This document shows positions 55,094 through 64,000 of a stretch of 64,000 nt of DNA, piece by piece. The notes beneath the pieces were generated by a model that worked only from the letters and a program-made list of their open reading frames with translations, did no database searches and was not told the origin of the DNA. Both the position numbers and the translations under genes were made by a program. The stretch spans positions 150,115,056 through 150,179,055 of the forward strand of contig NC_073746.1 of the NCBI RefSeq assembly GCF_029784135.1, in the 5' to 3' direction. This stretch comes from Toxorhynchites rutilus septentrionalis (Eukaryota; Arthropoda; Insecta; Diptera; Culicidae). The stretch's first letter is position 1. Each line of letters opens with the position of its first letter.

Positions 55094-55815
55094 CGAGGGT
55101 CACTATTTATATTTCGGGAATAGGAACAAAAAAAATAGTTAAGCTGCGAATATATTTTTATTGTTTTTCAAAATACTCGCCACGATGATCGATACACTTT
55201 GCGCTTAAACCAATTTTCAAAGCATTTATTCCAATCGACACGAGCCTTTTTTTTAGCGATTGTCAAATTATGTGGGATCCAACGTGAACATAATTTTCGC
55301 ACAACTAAGTGTTCATGTAAAATCGCATATATGCTGGTGGAACTAATGCTTAGGGATGCCTCAATCTCACAATAGGTTACATGACGATCTTGCTTAATTA
55401 TTTCGTGCACAGCATCGATGTTTTCTGGCACTACAGTCGATTTTGGACGACCTTCACGAAACTCGTCGGACAGCGAACTGCGACCACGATTGAATTCACT
55501 ATACCAGCGATACACAGTGGTTTTTGATGGAGCTTCATCGCCAAAAGTCAAATTAAGTTGATTGACGCACTCTTGTTGTGATAATCCACGTCGAAAGTCG
55601 TAAAAAATCATCGCACGAAAATGTTCACGATTCAGTTCAATTTTTTTGCCGAGACCAAACTTTCAACTAAATATAAAATGAACAAATAGCGTCCGTATGA
55701 CAAAATGTTCTGAGTACGTATATCGTCAAAAATGTCAAACTTTACGATGGATCCGTCAGATGGACTCACATGACATCAGTGTTGCCAATTCCCGAAATAT
55801 AAATAGTGACCCTCG
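55094..55815 (-). mobile_element. Deleted mori-type mariner (722 bp)
   Basis: Perfect inverted ends CGAGGGTCACTATTTATATT, continuing to about 28 bp. TA at 55092-55093 and 55816-55817. About 60 % of the usual length. Inserted inside the palindrome element. Confidence 0.92.
55168..55611 (-). pseudogene. mori-type mariner transposase without catalytic core
   Basis: The frame reads MIFYDFRRGLSQQECVNQLN and continues through the paired helix-turn-helix region (DEAPSKTTVYRWYSEFNRG, then VTYCEIEASLSISSTSIYAI) to KKKARVDW. There it jumps straight to KCFENWFKR, the C-terminal motif, so the whole catalytic DDD region is deleted. The native start probably lies about 11 codons upstream (KIELNREHFRA can be read), where a mutated start codon is suspected. 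The DNA-binding half is open for 147 codons. It resembles the Bmmar/mori group of insect mariners. Confidence 0.88.
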
Positions 55816-55966
55816 TATTACAATCTTCTGTTGTGTAAACGGTTTGAATTGAAGGAAACTAGAAGCATCTCCATTTTTCCATACATTTCTTCTGCTCATT
55901 TGTGAGCTTCCCTACCCATGCCGTCAATAACGAGCAACTTATCGGCGATCAACGAACGGGAATGAA

Positions 55967-56375
55967 TAGTGATGTCTAAATTTTTCATTTATTCGACTAT
56001 CGATTAATCTTTGGGGCATTTTTCAATATTCGATTCATTCGAATAATTGTCTTTCAATATTCGATTAATCGAACGAGTATTTATTTCTTGAAATAATCAC
56101 GTATCACGTTGTCATTCTTGTCGCGTGGTCTATCGGGTTGTCGATGTTAGATGGTTTGATAAAAAATGTTGGATAACAAAAATTATATAGCCTAATTCTT
56201 AGTCTAAAAATGCATTAACCTTGAGAAAGATTCCTCCTTTCATTAATTGCGATTACAGTGACAATTATTCGATGTATTCATATTTTGATTTCAAATTATT
56301 CGATACAAAATTAATCGGTTATAACTTCAGATATTCGATTATTTGAATTAATCGAACGATTAACCGACGTCTCTA
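55967..56375. mobile_element. hAT-like MITE (409 bp)
   Basis: Ends TAGTGATGTC and TAGAGACGTC are inverted, with 8-bp duplications GGAATGAA and GGAATGAT (7 of 8 match) outside. The interior is rich in ATTCGATTAATCGAA palindromes. No coding frame. Confidence 0.72.
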
Positions 56376-56955
56376 GGAATGATTTAAAGTCTCCGTGAAC
56401 AAAGAAAAGAGGAAGAAGCATAACGAACGAGAATATTTGCATAGAGCATAAATATTGGATCTCGCTGAGGCGAATTTTCAGTATCGTGCTAGACGCGAAG
56501 CAATGAACATCGCTTGTTCTTCCTTATTTTGCCTTCGTTTCGGATCGTGCTGTTATCAAATTACTTACTCGCTGATGTCTCTGGCATTGCAATCATTAAG
56601 TCAAACTGACGCCATTCCATTAAGGTTCTGAACTACACAATTGTGTGGGGAATCATCAAACTAGGCTATCATCGGCTCACCAACAAGTTAATTGGTCAAA
56701 AATTTTGTGTGTGAATTGATTCCGCATGACAGCAGCAAAACTATCTCCACCAAGGATGACAGTTAAGCTAATCGATACTGGAAATAATAATAGAAAGGGC
56801 TTCTGCTGAGAAGAGCGCAAAGCGGAGATAAGTGTGTGTGTGTAAAACAATATCCGAAGTTATTAACAAGCGACTTGAACTAAATAACAGGGTAATTCTA
56901 CGTCAACAAAGTGGTCGTGTCTTGGACACAACCTGCTATAATTTTTTTCATTGTA

Positions 56956-57640
56956 GAATCAGTTGACGATAATTGATTGATGATTCATTCTTGCCCTCGT
57001 AAAACAATCGTATGTCGCAATTTATTTCATGTCAATGCATTGAAAATTTACCTCGAAGGCTATTCCGGTGGCCTTTTTTGAAATTGACATAGACTCGGCT
57101 ACAGTCGATTATATACATGTTGCACCAGCACCATTATTCCATATCTCATAACTACATCAATACATCTTTGGCACCGCATGTAAACAACAACAATGACAAC
57201 ACTTGCATGTATCAAATATCATGCTACATGTTATTTAGTATTGCCTCAAAGGAATCGCACCTCTAGATATCGTTCGTACAAACTAAGCGTAAACCAAGCG
57301 CCAAACAAGCGTTCACCATAGCATGCATACAGAGCCATACATTGGTGGCTTGAAACTACTAGCAATATAAACATTTCTCATCATTTTGCGCTATTCTCAA
57401 AAGAAACGCTTCTGTGAATATTACTGGCCTCGAAAAGAGTTGCATTACTTTCTCATGCTCGAGGGAAGCGCAGCTGTCACCTTTGGGGGGGAAGTTTTGC
57501 TACTGGCAAGCAAAACCTAATCACATACAAAATTCCAGAACATTTACTTTCTTGATGACTAAACAAGAGAAATAAACTCTTTTTGTTAATAACAACCTCG
57601 AAAACAGTAGCAATGGTTCATTATGATCAATATTAGATTT
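56956..57640. other. Unassigned DNA with one family fragment
   Basis: GACTCGGCTACAGTCGATTA at about 57091 resembles the GGTCGGACTCGATTATA family. The rest shows no gene or repeat. Confidence 0.35.
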
Positions 57641-57641
57641 G

Positions 57642-57807
57642 GACGATGCCAGTCAGCGCTCTAGTTGAAGTATCCAGTGAATAGAGAACAGACACTCTGT
57701 TCAGGTTAGAGGCCAATAACTTGTTCGATACTGGTACAAGTAACTTGAAAAGATTGTCTGTTCTCTGTTCACTGGATACTTCAACTAGAGCGCTGACTGG
57801 CATCGTC
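57642..57807. repeat. Strong hairpin: 53-bp inverted arms, 60-bp loop
   Basis: Arms 57642-57694 and 57755-57807 (GACGATGCCAGTCAGCGCTC...) are complementary at 52 of 53 positions. The loop contains a second small inverted pair ACTTGT...ACAAGT. It could be a MITE core or an expressed hairpin precursor (miRNA/siRNA). No coding. Confidence 0.9.
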
Positions 57808-57822
57808 TAAATCAGCCTTAAC

Positions 57823-58224
57823 TTATAACATTCCAGTAAGACATTCAAGATGCTTGGTATTCCCAAATAATTTTTTGGTGCACAACCTTAACGTCTGCTT
57901 CGCCATAACGTCAGTTTCATGCATTGATGCATTCTCAAAGGCACCAACGAAGCCCTTATGAAGACGGAAAATAAACAATGTTAACTGCTTGGAAAAAGAC
58001 TGAATTATGCCACAAAGCTTGTACTCTGCTGTAACACCCATCGATGCGAATTCGCTGATGAGTTTGTCAAGAGCGACCGTCTTCACCACCAGCGGGGGGA
58101 GCTTGATTTTGGTTGCTGCCTGGGCGTTTGCATTTTCGACCGACGCGCCGAAATCGCCTACTTCGCTGTTGTTCGGTGCGGTGTCACATTCGCGAAGGCT
58201 CGGTTCAGTGCGAGCGCTTTTCAC
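57823..58224 (-). pseudogene. Unknown 133-codon frame of the palindrome element
   Basis: An open frame in copy II starts MKSARTEPSLRECDTAPNNS and includes LVVKTVALDKLISEFASMGV and KGFVGAFENASMH. The matching region of copy I has several stops, so the frame is not conserved. Upstream on the same strand a TATA-like TATAAACAG (58550-58558) and a Lys/Arg-rich reading MSKKKRKAGSSPAKNERIAR precede a possible small intron (GTAAGC...GCAG), but the phases do not join. It may be a captured or decayed gene. No family recognised. Confidence 0.35.
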
Positions 58225-58940
58225 TGCACCAACATCGCGTGCATCATTAGATGACGCTTACCTCTAAATTTTATTGCCCCTGGCAATGCGTTCGTTTTTT
58301 GCAGGGCTCGAACCTGCCTTCCTCTTCTTCTTGCTCATAACACACTACGCGAAGCGTCCAATTTATGACGCGGAAAGAAGAACACACGATACGAATAACG
58401 CGAAAAACGAACAGAAAAATCAAACGACGATTTCCAAGTTGGATTACCACTGGTGGGGTCCAATCTTAGATCGAAGCGCAGCGAAAGCAAAGTGAACTTG
58501 ATTACTCAACAGTCCGATGCCGAATGAAAGTTTGCCTCAGCGAGATCCACTGTTTATACTCTAGGCAAGTATTCCCCTTCATTCTTCTTTTTTTCCTTTG
58601 TTCACGGAGACTTTAAATCCTACGATTTCCCCTCCTTTGGTCGTCGATAAGTTGCTCGTTATTGATAGCTCTGTTCGGGAAAGTACTCAAATGGACAGAA
58701 CAAATGTATGGGAAAATAGAAACACTTAAAGTTTTCATGAATTTTAACCATTTACTAACCAGGGGATTATAATGTATGGCACAAATCTTACGGAATTACC
58801 GATTCGTTTAGTATGCAAATCGCCAAAATCCGTTCGCGGCAAAAATAGTTATTAACGTTAACTTTATTTCTTAAAAACGTGACCTGTTTTCTGATTTGAT
58901 ACCCTTAATGAAAGACGTAGTTCTACGTCAAAAGCGCTAT
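57870..58940 (-). mobile_element. ACGTAG-palindrome element, copy II
   Basis: Matches copy I (14750-15832) from GTCTGCTTCGCCATAACGTC to AATGAAAGACGTAGTTCTAC, with about 90 % identity by eye. The 107-bp end unit is missing on the left. Confidence 0.65.
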
Positions 58941-58960
58941 ATCTGTTATTTCAAGAGATA

Positions 58961-59952
58961 TTGGGTTGGGGAAAAAGAAATGTCGTATATTGTCCACCAA
59001 GCAAGAAATCCTCCATATTTTACGTTTTTACTACCTGCGAGGTAAAACTGCAACGAAGGCGACCGAATTCGTGTAGTTAATGGACCCGATACTGTAACGA
59101 TTCGCACAGCACAGCGTTGGTTTGATCGATTTCGTTCTGGAACTGGATATAGACCATAAAACCGTTTGGAACCATTTGCAGAAGATTGGATTCCAAAAAA
59201 AAAGCTGGATGTATGGGTGCCACACGAGTTGACGCAAAAAATCTTTTAGACCGAATCAACGCATGCGATGCACTGCTGAAACGGAACGAACTCGACCCAT
59301 TTTTGAAGAAGATGGTGACTGGTGATGAAAAGTGGATCACGTACGACAACCTAAAGCGAAAAAAATCGTGGTCGAAGCGCGGTGAGCCGGCCCAAACCAT
59401 CGCCAAGCCCGGCCAGGAAGGTTTTGCTATAAGTTTGGTAGGATTGGAACGGAATCATCCACTCTGAGCTGCTTAACTATGGCCAGACCCTCAACTCGGT
59501 TCTCTACTGTGAGCAGCTTGACCGTTTGGAGCAGGCGATTGACCAGAAGCGGCCAGAAATGATCAATAGGAATGGTGTTGTTTTCCACCAGGATAACGCT
59601 CGGCCTCACACATCTTTGATAACTCGCCAGAAGCTACGGGAGCTCGGATGGGGTATCCTATTGCACCCACCGTATAGTCCAGACCTGGCTCCAAGTAATT
59701 ATCATCTCTTCCGGTCCATGCAAAACGCTCTTGGTGATACTAAGTTGGCCTCAAAAGAGGCTTGCGAAAACTGGCTGTCTGAGTTTTTTTTTGCAAATAA
59801 GGGGGGGGGGGTATAATGAGGTTGCCTTCTAAATGGCAACAAGTTTGCGAACAAAACGGCGCATATTTGACTTAAATTGGATAATTTTAAGTATGTTAAA
59901 TAAAGCGTCAAATTTCGATAAGAAATACGACATTTCTTTTTCCCCAACCCTA
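58961..59952 (+). mobile_element. Deleted mariner (about 992 bp)
   Basis: Ends TTGGGTTGGGGAAAAAGAAA and TAGGGTTGGGGAAAAAGAAA are inverted (26 bp or more). TA at 58959-58960 and 59953-59954. Near 59140 the frame jumps from RFRSGTG to a later point, removing about 230-290 bp. Confidence 0.88.
58998..59875 (+). pseudogene. Mariner transposase with D-to-N change at the third catalytic site
   Basis: Fragments run in order: QEILHILRFYYLRGKTATKA (N-terminus), GFQKKSWMYG, NACDALLKRNELDPFLKKM, then TGDEKWITYDN with the first catalytic Asp. After a frameshift near 59430, VVFHQDNARPHTSL holds the second Asp. The third site reads LAPSNYHLF where mariners have PSDYHLF, so the last catalytic Asp is Asn (I count 34 residues between, as in DD34D). 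A run of ten G near 59803 expands the C-terminal region. The end EQNGAYLT is kept. Deletion, frameshifts and the active-site change each inactivate it. Confidence 0.85.
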
Positions 59953-59959
59953 TATAACA

Positions 59960-60203
59960 AAACTTTCTTCTATTTCTACTTCTACTGTATCTCAAATAAT
60001 TGAGGCTACAATATTGTTGAATTATATTTTCCTCTATCTATAAAGATAAGAAACTCATATTATATTTTTTATTTAATTGACAATTTTGGTCACCCTATTT
60101 ATGGTAACACAAAATTGAGCACTCTATTAGTGGTGATGAAGCAACTGATCGACTATAGAGTCGACTTCAAAGTAGTTACTTCAGAGTGATTAATTCCGCT
60201 CTA
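59960..60203. other. Repeat-derived flank of the next element
   Basis: GGTCACCCTATTTATGGT near 60090 is related to the GGGTGACC MITE ends at 54 kb. The last bases (about 60191-60201, ATTCCGCTC) belong to the ankyrin remnant split by the transposon. Confidence 0.45.
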
Positions 60204-61456
60204 ACGGGTGTTAAATAAAAAATGAGAATTTTTTCAATCACATAAAAAAAAAATTTTTTTTCATCGATTTCAGTATTTTTTATTAATAACATAATGTATT
60301 TTCTTCAAAAAAATGTCAGTGAATGTTTGAGTAAGGGCCGTGGTCTGCTGTTCGACGCAACTTTGTCGCGATGCTCTCACAAGAACGTTGTACGGCACTT
60401 ACGTCCATTTTCCGGATACAATTCCGGATTCTTGTAGTCAGTTGCTTCGTGTCCTTGGCCCTCCAATTGTTTTTATACACTAGGGCACTGAGTGAGCCAA
60501 AGAAATCCTCTATTGGGCGGCACTGGGGCAAGTTTGTTGGGTTACGTTCTTTCGGCACGAACGGTATCTTTTTCTCCTCAAGATACGCCAGCGTCTTCTT
60601 GGCGTAATGGGAAGACGCCTTGTCCGGCCAGAAGACGTACTTCCCATCCGCGTGATGCTCGTTCAGGAACGGTAGCAGAATTTTATCGAGGCACTCTTCT
60701 CGATAGATTTGTTGGTTGATTGCCAGACCGCTCGGCTTAAACCAAGGCTTTGAAATGCCCCGGTCGGAAATGGCGATGTACAACATAACATTTTTCTCAA
60801 ACTTGTGTTTGAACTTGTATTCCTCTTCAGGCGGTGTGGATGACTTGTCGCTGGAGTAGTAATTATCATTTCCTGGAATATGCGTTTTGGACAGCGGAAA
60901 ATTTCGTCGTCCAGAACGAAAGACGTCCCGCGGTATTTTTTGGTCATCCACCGACACTGTGATTTAACCGTCTCAATCTGCTCCTCTGTGTACTCCGGCG
61001 ACCTCGTCTTCTTCCTGCAGACGATTCTTTCCATCTTGAGGGTCCGATGGATCAATACGTGGGAGCAGCCATATCAAAAAGCTTCTTTAACGATGTCTTC
61101 CTCTGCTTCGTAATTATCGTCACCGGACGACCACTTCCGACCTTCCGCTCTACGTTCAGGGAACCCAGGATACGATATACCGTACTGAAAGGTATATTTT
61201 CGTCCTTAAAATGTGCCACAGTGAACTTTTTTCCTTGCTGGAAATGCGTTTCGTAGAACCGTACAATGCGTTCGCGGAGTACGTGCTGTTTCGACGCCAT
61301 CTTTGCTTTGACTAAATTCAAACTAGCACAACCAAACACGCCTACTGTTTCTAGGGAGCCTAAAGAGCAATTTTCTTGGAGAAAGAAAATTTTACGCTCT
61401 TTATTTGAGTTACTGAAAGGTATTGAAAAAATTCTCATTTTTTATTTAACACCCGT
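60204..61456 (-). mobile_element. DD37E Tc1-type transposon (1,253 bp)
   Basis: Ends ACGGGTGTTAAATAAAAAAT and its complement are matched for about 34 bp, with TA at 60202-60203 and 61457-61458. Full length for the group. The spacing of the catalytic residues matches the ITmD37E group described from mosquitoes; that name is from established knowledge. Confidence 0.92.
60316..61300 (-). pseudogene. DD37E transposase, two frameshifts
   Basis: The start is MASKQHVLRERIVRFYETHF at 61300. The helix-turn-helix (KFTVAHFKDENIPFSTVYRI) and GRP linker (VGSGRPVTI) are intact. A 1-nt shift near 61070 follows, then KSQCRWMTKKYRGTSFVLDD with the first catalytic Asp. A second shift comes right after it. The last frame holds FWPDKASSHYAKKT (second Asp) and PQCRPIEDFFG (Glu), with 37 residues between them by my count. 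It ends HGPYSNIH at 60316. All catalytic codons survive and only two small indels break it, so the element is fairly young. Confidence 0.88.
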
Positions 61457-61632
61457 TATATGGCGGCTCGAAATGGTTACGTGGAAGTAGTCGAACATTC
61501 GGCCGCACTACTCGATATAGTCAATAACATAGACGGTGATGGACGGACTCCGCTTCATTTTGCCACTGAATTTGGTCATATCGACACAGCTGAAATATTA
61601 ATGAAAAAGCGTGCCAACGTAAATCCCTAGGG
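61457..61632 (+). pseudogene. Ankyrin-repeat coding remnant split by the DD37E element
   Basis: Removing the transposon and one TA joins ATTCCGCTC to TATATGGCGG, giving PLYMAARNGYVEVVE and then GRTPLHFATEFGHIDTAEIL, with KKRANVN before a stop (TAG, about 61628). Two ankyrin units with the canonical TPLH.A...GH...A..L pattern are readable. The upstream frame closes within a few codons, so it is a fragment. It could be a host ankyrin gene piece or part of a larger broken gene. Confidence 0.7.
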
Positions 61633-61639
61633 GCACGGA

Positions 61640-61978
61640 CGGGTACTTGACGTAGGAATGTGATTGTTAGTGGTAGTTACATTTGAATTGATTTTTTTAT
61701 TGTTCTGAAATCTGTAATTTTTACTCTCTTGATACATCAAATGGAGGTCCTGGAAAAATAGTTTCTTATATTGATTGACACTATTTGATTTTTTATTTCG
61801 ATGCTCAAAAACGTACAAAATACCATTATAGCCATCACCACCCTTTTCTTCTATTTTTTTTTAATTATGTAGAAGAGGACAAAGAGTCATCATTTATCAG
61901 TGCATTTTTGAACAAAAGTCTAAATTGATTAGATCTACATAGATAAGTCTAATAAATCAATAACTACAGAAAGATAGT
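61640..61978. other. AT-rich DNA, no feature
   Basis: No repeat or frame of note. The last ~40 bp (AATAAATCAATAACTACAGA) have 5' UTR-like texture before the next exon candidate. Confidence 0.35.
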
Positions 61979-62075
61979 ATGGATAAAAATAGCATTTTAT
62001 CCTACGTTGCGACGTTGTCCGGAATATTGTTTGTAGTTCTGTTTATTTATAGAGAAGGGAATGGAGAACAGACAG
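61979..62075 (+). CDS. Candidate first coding exon: signal peptide or anchor
   Basis: ATG 61979 opens MDKNSILSYVATLSGILF followed by VVLFIYREGNGEQTG. That is 32 codons plus one base, ending at a strong donor CAG|GTGAGT (62075/62076). The hydrophobic core (residues 7-25) fits a signal peptide or signal anchor, and phase-1 introns after signal peptides are common. No later exon could be identified, so the product is unknown. Short length and lack of a partner exon keep confidence moderate. Confidence 0.4.
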
Positions 62076-62291
62076 GTGAGTTCACGGAAGTGAAGCATGC
62101 AAAATAATAACATAATTACTTCTAAGTAAGACATATATGGGAAACATAATATTATGAGCGCGACTACTTAAGCTATCATGATCTGACATATGTAGCCTCT
62201 ACATCAGCAGCCGCAGCCGGTTGAATTCTTTAATTGCTTTCCTCACATTACCAAACAACATTGTCGATATCATAATATCCTGGACCACAAT

Positions 62292-62548
62292 TGAGGGTCT
62301 TAGAATGAAAGGGGTGTAAGTGATTTCATCGATTTCTCTTCATCGACTCTCTCTTTTGGTCATAACTTAGCTGCAAACTCATTCCATGCTGTATTTGACA
62401 ATGTGGAAAGTAGGTTAGAATCTCATCTATCGGATTCTATAGCAAACTCAAATTGGAATGTTTTTGCAGTTGAGTTATTAACCAAAGAAAATTTTGACGA
62501 AGAGAAATCGATCAAGTCACTTAAACCCGTTTCATTCTAAGCCCCTCA
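62292..62548. mobile_element. MITE with 45-bp inverted ends (257 bp)
   Basis: GAGGGTCTTAGAATGAAAGG and GAGGGGCTTAGAATGAAACG are the ends. Similarity continues through GATTTCATCGATTTCTCTTC to about 48 bp. The TSD is not clear. Non-coding. It would fall in the intron of the 61979 gene model. Confidence 0.72.
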
Positions 62549-62549
62549 A

Positions 62550-64000
62550 ATACAGAAATTGTTAGTAGCAGGATCTACACGATAAAACGTGAATTGAACA
62601 CGAATTGATTGGACAATATACAATACAACAGCTGATAAATGCCTATTATAGGCAATTGGAGAATAATTCATAATATGCATCGATTCACATTGTGAGCTAA
62701 CGCCCGAATGTAGGCAAAAAGAGTTCTAAAGTTCTGAAGTCGTTTGATCTTTTTTTTTATTGAGATCTGATCTAATGTTTCTATGACTGAAAAATAATTT
62801 CTGATATTTCATCAATCGAGTACTTTTCATCGCTGCAATTAAAATGACCTTACTGTTTGATCCTCCAAAGTGCACTCAATTATCACTGCATTCATCAAAC
62901 GAATCTCAAGAATTTGTGGCAGCAATTTCCAACATTACAGCAACCGAGAAGAAACCACATTTACTAGGTGCGGCCGATGTTGATTGATGAACCCCGTCGA
63001 TGCTGAAACGATACATATTATCTGGTGCGAAAGTGTGCTGCAAGATTATGCTGTTGTGACGGAGTTCCTAAACATAGTATTTTCTGTATTGTATGGCAAG
63101 CGGTAGGAGGTTTGCTCACATTTTTTTGCGGTAGCATTGCTGTCTACGAGGAACCGCGCTGCTGCTTTGGGTAATAAAAACATCCGGTTTGAAATAGTTT
63201 GGCACCGAGGAAACGTCAATTTTTATGCTTCATAGCATCATACTATTCTGATCGTCTGACTCGAAGAATGGCATATCTTTTGCAACAACATAGCCACATA
63301 AACGCGTCCCAGCTTCATTTCCGTCTGCCTCGATGGTTTTCAATTTTCCTCCGCACAAAAAAAAAATATATCCATTCACGTGTCCGTCCAACTCCAGTGC
63401 ACGCACATTTATGCTCTCGATGTTACGATCGGCTTTATGGTTCTAAATATATTACCTCCTGACCGCGCAGTTTCGTGGTTCCATGATCACGGTGTGGAAC
63501 GGAGCGGCTCGTGTGTGAGCGATAGTTTTTCAATGTAGGACTATGTGTAGCTTTAGGTTCGCGGGACACGATTGAATGATGATCTTCAAGATACGATACA
63601 TGATGGAATGTTTTTTTTCGGTTGACAGTTTGACTAAATTAGGTTACGTATTGAAAATCGTTTCGTGTTGGCGATTTTATGCTTTTAAGTATGAAAGCTT
63701 TTGAGACTACAATGGAACTTATGAGACCACGGGTATTTATAAGGTTGAATTTTTCAAACGTGTAGATTTTTAAAAAACATTGTAATACTGATTGTATGTT
63801 GAAAAAAATAGAAAATTGTTCCCAGGACTAAATCAACTTCGTGCCTGAAACATTTCTTTTTTTGCCAAGACTTTTTCAACACTGAAATGTATAGGAAACT
63901 TACTGAGAAGCAGTCACAAAAACCGTACTATTGTTCCATTATTTCATTTATTTTATATTGCATCATCAAACCTTCGCGTGTAAGGAGGTTCGAGCGTATG
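62550..64000. other. Mostly unique DNA, no gene resolved
   Basis: A short frame from ATG 62844 (MTLLFDPPKCTQLSLHSSNE) ends within about 50 codons, and another at 63199-63462 has no domain. GC-richer patches at 63100-63180 and 63460-63540 could be exonic or regulatory, but no splice pair plus frame was convincing. Confidence 0.3.

Larger units (their letters stand above)
54925..56955 (+). mobile_element. ACGTAG-palindrome element, copy III (nested insertions)
   Basis: Left end GACGTAGAACTACGTCTTTC-ATTAAGGG, right end the inverted 107-bp unit (TTGGACACAACCTGCTATAA). The interior follows copies I and II, inverted relative to them, including the AAATATTGGATCTCGCTGAG promoter-like segment near 56450. 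It is interrupted by a mariner (55094-55815) and a hAT-like MITE (55967-56375), so it is older than both. Confidence 0.6.

Noticed and set aside
57823..58224. Histone-like interpretation of the 133-codon frame (FVGAFENAS resembles histone H3 words)
   Set aside because: The resemblance is confined to a few residues, the rest does not align, and copy I has stops.
62844..62990. Short frame MTLLFDPPKCTQ... as a gene
   Set aside because: Ends after about 50 codons, with no domain and no splice donor in a sensible place.

Overview
This window is eukaryotic, insect-type DNA and most likely comes from a culicine mosquito (Aedes-like) genome. It is AT-rich and gene-poor, and most of it is transposable elements nested inside each other. 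The mix fits a large mosquito genome: mariner and Tc1-type elements (one with DD37E spacing), tRNA-derived SINEs with long target-site duplications (TSDs), Helitrons with the CTAG-T end, hAT-like foldback MITEs with 8-bp TSDs, piggyBac-like TTAA ends, and minisatellite blocks with flavi-type 'CATACAAATGAAACAC' units. Introns that can be modelled are short or repeat-filled with GT-AG ends. The species is an inference. LAYOUT. 0-8 kb: repeat debris, a deleted mariner, a 1,041-bp tandem duplication carrying an antisense non-LTR retrotransposon fragment with a SINE in it, and a tandem-repeat-bearing element at 5.3-6.4 kb. 8.35-8.84 kb: a small two-exon gene for a secreted, Cys-rich TIL-like peptide. 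10-16 kb: AT-rich repeats, minisatellite, a full-length but broken mariner, a Helitron end-to-start junction and a copy of a repeat family marked by an ACGTAG-AA-CTACGT palindrome. 16-18.4 kb: mostly unique sequence with a possible non-coding first exon. 18.5-29 kb: foldback MITEs, SINEs, a nearly intact Tc1-like element and a deleted mariner. 30,167-44,017: the outstanding feature, a 13.85-kb Foldback/Mutator-like transposon. Its long inverted repeats are built of tandem satellite units, it has a perfect 9-bp TSD (AATCCAATG), and its interior holds a decayed DDE transposase with a CxxH motif, a Ulp1-type cysteine protease and a PHD finger. 44.0-45.0 kb: a GC-richer unique island. 45-51 kb: more MITEs, pogo-type transposase exon remnants, and a complete 251-bp non-autonomous Helitron. 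51.85-52.56 kb: a probable first coding exon of a secreted or membrane host protein on the + strand, which may be joined to the 16.7-17.5 kb exon across a ~34-kb transposon-filled intron. 53-60 kb: MITEs, two deleted mariners, two further palindrome-family copies and a strong 53-bp-arm hairpin. 60.2-61.5 kb: a DD37E Tc1-type transposon sitting inside an ankyrin-repeat coding remnant. 61.98 kb: another candidate signal-peptide exon. HOW IT FITS TOGETHER. Only three or four stretches look like host gene parts (8.35 kb, 16.7/51.9 kb, 61.5 kb, 61.98 kb). The rest is layers of transposons, almost all inactivated by frameshifts, nonsense codons, internal deletions or catalytic substitutions. The 13.85-kb element has arms that remain almost identical while its genes have decayed. 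All coordinates, splice sites and TSDs were read by eye; family names rest on motifs, not on database searches.
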